A DNA stretch of 9,560 nucleotides from JBCCFX01 sp039029515. Its GTDB lineage: Bacteria; Planctomycetota; Phycisphaerae; Phycisphaerales; SM1A02. Made by a program: the position numbers and the translations under genes. Below the pieces are notes generated by a model. It was given only the letters and a program-made list of their open reading frames with translations. It had not been told where the DNA came from and did not search any database. The stretch covers positions 1-9,560 of the forward strand of contig JBCCFX010000158.1 in the NCBI GenBank assembly GCA_039029515.1, written 5' to 3'. Below are positions 6,626 to 9,560 of the stretch, one piece after another; within the stretch, counting starts at the first letter, position 1, and the number at the start of each line of letters is the position of its first letter.

Positions 6626-8695
6626 ATGGCGACTCGGACTCGAAGCACGACAACGCGGCGTCGCTCGCCGGTAACCGCGGACGACCTTCGCTCAATCATC
6701 GGCGTGGCGGATCCACAGATCTCGCCGGATGGCGAGTCGATGCTGTTCGTTCGGACGGTCATCAATGACAAGAATGCGAAGGAACGATCACTTTGGCTGG
6801 TCGGCACCTCGGACGGCGCACCGCATGCGTTCACCACCGGGACCAAAGACCGCCAGCCGCGCTGGTCACCCGATGCTTTGGACATTGCGTTCGTCAGCGA
6901 GCGCGATGACGCCCCACCGCAGATTCATCTCATGGCCGTCGACGGTGGTGAAGCTCATGCATTGACTGCATTCCCGGAAGGCTCGATCGGCGAACTGGTA
7001 TGGTCGCCCGATGGGCGCATGATCGCTGTCTCGTTTCGTGAGACAGATCCGGAATGGACCAAGGCTGCCGCGAAGCAACGTGACGATAGTGGCCAATCCG
7101 AGCCGCCTCGCGTGCTCGATGACTTGTGGTATCGCCTTGACGGCGATGGATACTTCAACGCACAGCGCTTCGCGCTGTACATCATCGATGTCGAGACCGG
7201 CGAACATACGAAGCTGTACGACAAAGATCGGCTCGGCTTCTTCAGCTTCGATTGGTCACCGACCAGCCGGGAAGTCGTTGTGGCAACCAATGAGCATCGC
7301 GATGCCATGCTCGATTCGTCGACGACAAAGCTGATTCGAATCAACGTCCGAACGAAACGCATTACGACCATACCGAACCTCCCCGAGGGACCAAAGTCAT
7401 CGGTGAAGTGGTCGCCGGACGGTGCTTCGATCGCGTATGCGGGCCGCGAAGGCATCGACAGCGAGTACAGCACAGAGAACCTGCAACTCTGGGTGTGCAA
7501 CGCACAGTCGGGCCGCGCCACCTGCCTGACCAAGAAGCATGATTACTGTCTGATGGCCCCCGCGCTCTCGGATACGGCTGAGGTTTCGTTTTCGGCACGC
7601 ATTCAATGGTCTCGCGACAGCAGACGGCTGTACTGTGAACTCGGCTGGCATGGCGAGACACACATCGCTTCGATCCCGAAACGTGGCGGCGCGCTGACGT
7701 TCCTGACCTCAGGCAAACGAAGCGTGACGATGGGCAACCTTGCTGAGAACGGCAAATCGATGTCCGCGATGGTGACTACCGTAGACACGCTTCCGGAGAT
7801 TCACGCCGGCGCCGTCAGCGCATCGGCGATCAAATTGTCGCCACGAACGGCATTGAACAAAGCTTGGCGTGACGAGCACACCGTGTGCACGGTGAAATCG
7901 CATTGGATCGCGACTGCGGACAACACGAAGGTGCAGCTTTGGGTGATGATGCCGCCCAAGGCATCAGCACGAAAGAAGTACCCCGCGGTACTGGAGATTC
8001 ATGGCGGCCCGCACGCGCAATACGGCGTCGGATTCTTTCATGAATTCCAGATGCTTGCGAATGCCGGCTACGTCGTGGTGTTTGCCAATCCGCGCGGCAG
8101 TAAAGGGTACGGTCGCGAACACTGTTCCGCGATTCGCGGCGCATGGGGAACCAGTGACTGGGTCGACATGCAGGCGGTCATCGACTTCATGACCGAGCAG
8201 TCATACATCGATACCAAACGCATGGCCGTCATGGGTGGGAGCTACGGCGGTTACATGACGAACTGGATCATCGGGCACACGCGGCAGTTCGCAGCGGCGA
8301 TCACCGACCGATGCGTCTCGAATGTGATGACCCTTATGGGGAGCAGTGACTTCACCAATAAGCCGGACCACTACTGGCCAGGCAACACGTGGGACAACAT
8401 CGACGCGCTCTGGGATCAGAGTCCACTGCGCCTGGCGGGTCACGTGAAGACGCCAACGCTCATCATCCACAGTGAAGGCGACCTTCGATGCAACGTCGAG
8501 CAGGCGGAGCAGTACTTCACTGCGCTGAAGCTCAATCGCGTTCCATGTCGATTCGTGCGGTACCCACGGAGCACCAGCCACGGCATGAGTCGTTCGGGGC
8601 CGATCGATCTGCGCATTCATCGTCTGGAACAGATCCGCAACTGGCTCGACAAGTATTTGAAACCACGCGGCGGCGGCAAGCGATCTCAGCAGTAG
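6626..8695 (+). CDS. S9 family peptidase (acylaminoacyl-peptidase / prolyl oligopeptidase type)
   Basis: This 689-aa serine peptidase should cleave short or N-acylated peptides. The N-terminal ~400 residues form a beta-propeller-like domain with repeated PD40/TolB-like blades (SPDGESM, RWSPDALDIAF, VWSPDGRMIAVS, KWSPDGASIAYA, QWSRDSRRLY) that in this family gates access to the active site. The C-terminal alpha/beta hydrolase has IHGGPHAQYG (oxyanion region), NPRGSKGYG, and the triad S539 (in GGSYGGYM), D619 (in HSEGDLRCN) and H652 (in TSHGMSR). The order and spacing are those of the S9C group. The N-terminus is Arg/Thr-rich with no hydrophobic signal, so a cytoplasmic location is likely, unlike many secreted S9 enzymes. 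The start is set by the strong ribosome binding site just upstream. It is divergent from the M20 gene, and the pair may share control in peptide or amino-acid turnover (inference). Confidence 0.93.
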   Translation: MATRTRSTTTRRRSPVTADDLRSIIGVADPQISPDGESMLFVRTVINDKNAKERSLWLVGTSDGAPHAFTTGTKDRQPRWSPDALDIAFVSERDDAPPQIHLMAVDGGEAHALTAFPEGSIGELVWSPDGRMIAVSFRETDPEWTKAAAKQRDDSGQSEPPRVLDDLWYRLDGDGYFNAQRFALYIIDVETGEHTKLYDKDRLGFFSFDWSPTSREVVVATNEHRDAMLDSSTTKLIRINVRTKRITTIPNLPEGPKSSVKWSPDGASIAYAGREGIDSEYSTENLQLWVCNAQSGRATCLTKKHDYCLMAPALSDTAEVSFSARIQWSRDSRRLYCELGWHGETHIASIPKRGGALTFLTSGKRSVTMGNLAENGKSMSAMVTTVDTLPEIHAGAVSASAIKLSPRTALNKAWRDEHTVCTVKSHWIATADNTKVQLWVMMPPKASARKKYPAVLEIHGGPHAQYGVGFFHEFQMLANAGYVVVFANPRGSKGYGREHCSAIRGAWGTSDWVDMQAVIDFMTEQSYIDTKRMAVMGGSYGGYMTNWIIGHTRQFAAAITDRCVSNVMTLMGSSDFTNKPDHYWPGNTWDNIDALWDQSPLRLAGHVKTPTLIIHSEGDLRCNVEQAEQYFTALKLNRVPCRFVRYPRSTSHGMSRSGPIDLRIHRLEQIRNWLDKYLKPRGGGKRSQQ

Positions 8696-8721
8696 CACAT
8701 CCTACCGCCCTGCCTTCGGTG

Positions 8722-8762
8722 GTCGACGATCCCCGACTGGCCTACACTGCCCGTCGACGATC
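8722..8762 (+). repeat. pair of direct repeats GTCGACGATC upstream of folE
   Basis: GTCGACGATC occurs at 8722-8731 and again at 8753-8762, 31 bp apart (about three helical turns), each containing the palindrome GTCGAC. They flank TACACT (8743-8748), a candidate folE -10 element. The placement would suit a pair of regulator sites or a short local duplication; neither is proven, and a 10-bp repeat in GC-rich DNA may be chance. Confidence 0.4.
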
Positions 8763-8794
8763 ACCGTAGGCGGTGCTCCTTTGAGGAGACACCG
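8762..8794 (+). promoter_or_regulatory. folE leader: hairpin sequestering the ribosome binding site, with alternative upstream hairpin
   Basis: CGGTG-CTCCT (8771-8780) pairs with AGGAG (8784-8788) and, past a bulged A at 8789, CACCG (8790-8794), giving ten base pairs around a TTG loop. This buries GAGGAG (8783-8788), the folE Shine-Dalgarno that sits 7 nt before the ATG at 8796. The same CGGTG (8771-8775) can instead pair with CACCG at 8762-8766 across a 4-nt loop (TAGG), which would remove half of the sequestering stem. Two mutually exclusive pairings at a ribosome binding site are the layout of a translational switch. It does not resemble the tetrahydrofolate riboswitch in size or position. 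The trigger, if any, is unknown. Confidence 0.6.
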
Positions 8795-8795
8795 T

Positions 8796-9464
8796 ATGAC
8801 ACCTCCTGCGTTGATCAACGGCACGAATGGCCGTCACCAGAACGGCACCTCTCGCGACACGAAGCAGAAGACGAGTCGATTCATGGATCCGGATAATCGC
8901 GACAAGGCGATGGAACACGTTCGAGGCCTCCTCGGATTCATCGGTGAAGATGTCACCCGCGAAGGCCTTGCCGACACGCCTCGACGCGTCGTCGACGCCA
9001 TGAAGGACCACTTCGCCGGCTACGAAGTCGATCCTGAAACGTACCTTCACCGCACCTTCTCCGAGGTCGAAGGCTACAACGAACTCGTGCTCGTCAGCGA
9101 CATCGAGTTGCACAGCCACTGCGAGCACCACATGGTGCCGTTCGTCGGTCGAGCCCATGTCGCGTATATCCCGGACGGCAAAGTCGTTGGACTGTCGAAG
9201 ATTGCTCGCGTGATCGAAGGGTATTCCAAACGCCTGCAGGTTCAGGAGAAATTGACCGCTCAAATCGCGAACGCGATCTGGGGCACGCTGAAACCTCAAG
9301 GCGTTGCGGTCATCCTCCAGTGCCAACATTTCTGCATGTGCTACCGTGGTGTGAAGAAGCCAGGGTCCTGGACCACGACCAGCAAATTGCAAGGCTGCTT
9401 CCTTGACGATGAAGCGTCACGCATGGAGTTGCTCACGCTGATCGGGATGGACCGGCGAATCTGA
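8796..9464 (+). CDS. folE: GTP cyclohydrolase I
   Basis: This 222-aa enzyme (the length of E. coli FolE) converts GTP to 7,8-dihydroneopterin triphosphate plus formate, the first step of folate and other pterin synthesis; it normally forms a homodecamer. Zinc ligands C109, H112 and C180 and catalytic H111 and H178 are visible in LHSHCEHHMVPFVG and LQCQHFCMCYRGV, one residue offset from E. coli. AYIPDGKVVGLSKIARV, RLQVQEKLT and SWTTTSKLQGCF are further family signatures. The first ~30 residues are Asn/Thr/Gln-rich, polar and probably disordered. The ATG at 8796 is preferred to the TTG at 8781 because GAGGAG precedes it by 7 nt and the TTG falls in the hairpin loop. The gene is monocistronic as far as can be seen, 100 bp after the S9 peptidase gene, with no other folate gene nearby. 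Confidence 0.96.
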   Translation: MTPPALINGTNGRHQNGTSRDTKQKTSRFMDPDNRDKAMEHVRGLLGFIGEDVTREGLADTPRRVVDAMKDHFAGYEVDPETYLHRTFSEVEGYNELVLVSDIELHSHCEHHMVPFVGRAHVAYIPDGKVVGLSKIARVIEGYSKRLQVQEKLTAQIANAIWGTLKPQGVAVILQCQHFCMCYRGVKKPGSWTTTSKLQGCFLDDEASRMELLTLIGMDRRI

Positions 9465-9469
9465 TCGGC

Positions 9470-9533
9470 TAACTTCAGATTTAATCTTGAAATCAGTGTC
9501 TGCACACCGATTTCATGACAAAATCTGAAGTTA
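9470..9533. repeat. 64-bp AT-rich near-perfect palindrome after folE
   Basis: TAACTTCAGATTT (9470-9482) is the exact reverse complement of AAATCTGAAGTTA (9521-9533). Inside, TGAAATC (9488-9494) pairs with GATTTCA (9509-9515) and GTGT (9496-9499) with ACAC (9504-9507), with a further two pairs at 9485-9486/9517-9518 and a CTGC loop. That is 26 paired positions of 30 per arm. It begins 5 bp after the folE stop and is clearly more AT-rich than everything before it. It could be the folE transcription terminator, although the nearest T-run is at 9554-9558 and not adjacent, or a MITE-like or other palindromic repeat unit. No target-site duplication is evident beyond ambiguous bases. Confidence 0.7.
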
Positions 9534-9560
9534 ACTGCAATGGATAACCCCCGTTTTTCA

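Noticed and set aside
8201..8698. 165-codon minus-strand frame antisense to the 3' end of the S9 peptidase gene
   Set aside because: It covers the catalytic domain region, whose triad is intact on the plus strand; the antisense product has no family features.
8700..8795. Tetrahydrofolate riboswitch upstream of folE
   Set aside because: The leader after the candidate promoter is too short and lacks the conserved multi-helix junction; only local hairpins can be drawn.
9467..9536. Integron attC site
   Set aside because: The ends GGCTAAC and GTTAACT only partly match RYYYAAC and GTTRRRY, there is no unpaired central spacer or extrahelical base pattern, and no integrase or cassette is in view.
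9540..9560. ATG at 9540 with an open frame to the window end (MDNPRFS)
   Set aside because: No ribosome binding site and only seven codons are visible; it may be a gene start but cannot be supported without sequence beyond 9560.

Overview
The window reads as ordinary chromosomal DNA from a free-living Gram-negative-type bacterium with moderately high G+C (about 55-60% by eye). No phage, transposase, CRISPR, tRNA or rRNA is visible. The mix of a Tat-exported NAD-dependent epimerase, a Tlc-type (ATP:ADP antiporter-like) carrier, an S9 acyl-peptidase-like enzyme and HutF would fit Planctomycetota (for example Phycisphaerae) or another non-proteobacterial phylum. That placement is a weak inference; no marker gene here settles it.

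Layout. Positions 3-65 probably hold the last 20 codons of a plus-strand gene, followed by a GC-rich hairpin (119-148) between convergent genes. On the minus strand, a Tat-signal NAD-dependent epimerase/dehydratase (1344-2522) lies 36 bp upstream of a bifunctional chorismate mutase/prephenate dehydrogenase, tyrA (156-1307), probably as one transcription unit. A 155-bp divergent intergenic region separates the epimerase from a plus-strand Tlc/MFS-type membrane carrier (2678-4114). The 3' end of the carrier gene overlaps the 3' end of minus-strand hutF (4098-5384) by 17 bp. Upstream of hutF, with an ATGA start/stop overlap, is an ArgE-like M20 deacetylase (5381-6550). After a 75-bp divergent region comes a plus-strand S9 prolyl-oligopeptidase-family gene (6626-8695), then a structured 100-bp leader and folE (8796-9464). 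The window ends in a 64-bp AT-rich near-perfect palindrome (9470-9533).

How the genes relate. TyrA carries chorismate to 4-hydroxyphenylpyruvate for tyrosine. HutF makes N-formylglutamate during histidine breakdown, and its tight coupling to an M20 amidohydrolase suggests that enzyme could remove the formyl group, a job usually done by HutG, which is not in the window. FolE starts folate/pterin synthesis.

No multi-gene novel system is evident. The most interesting signals are non-coding: a hairpin that buries the folE ribosome binding site and has a mutually exclusive upstream partner, an inverted repeat spanning the argE-like start codon, and the long palindrome after folE.
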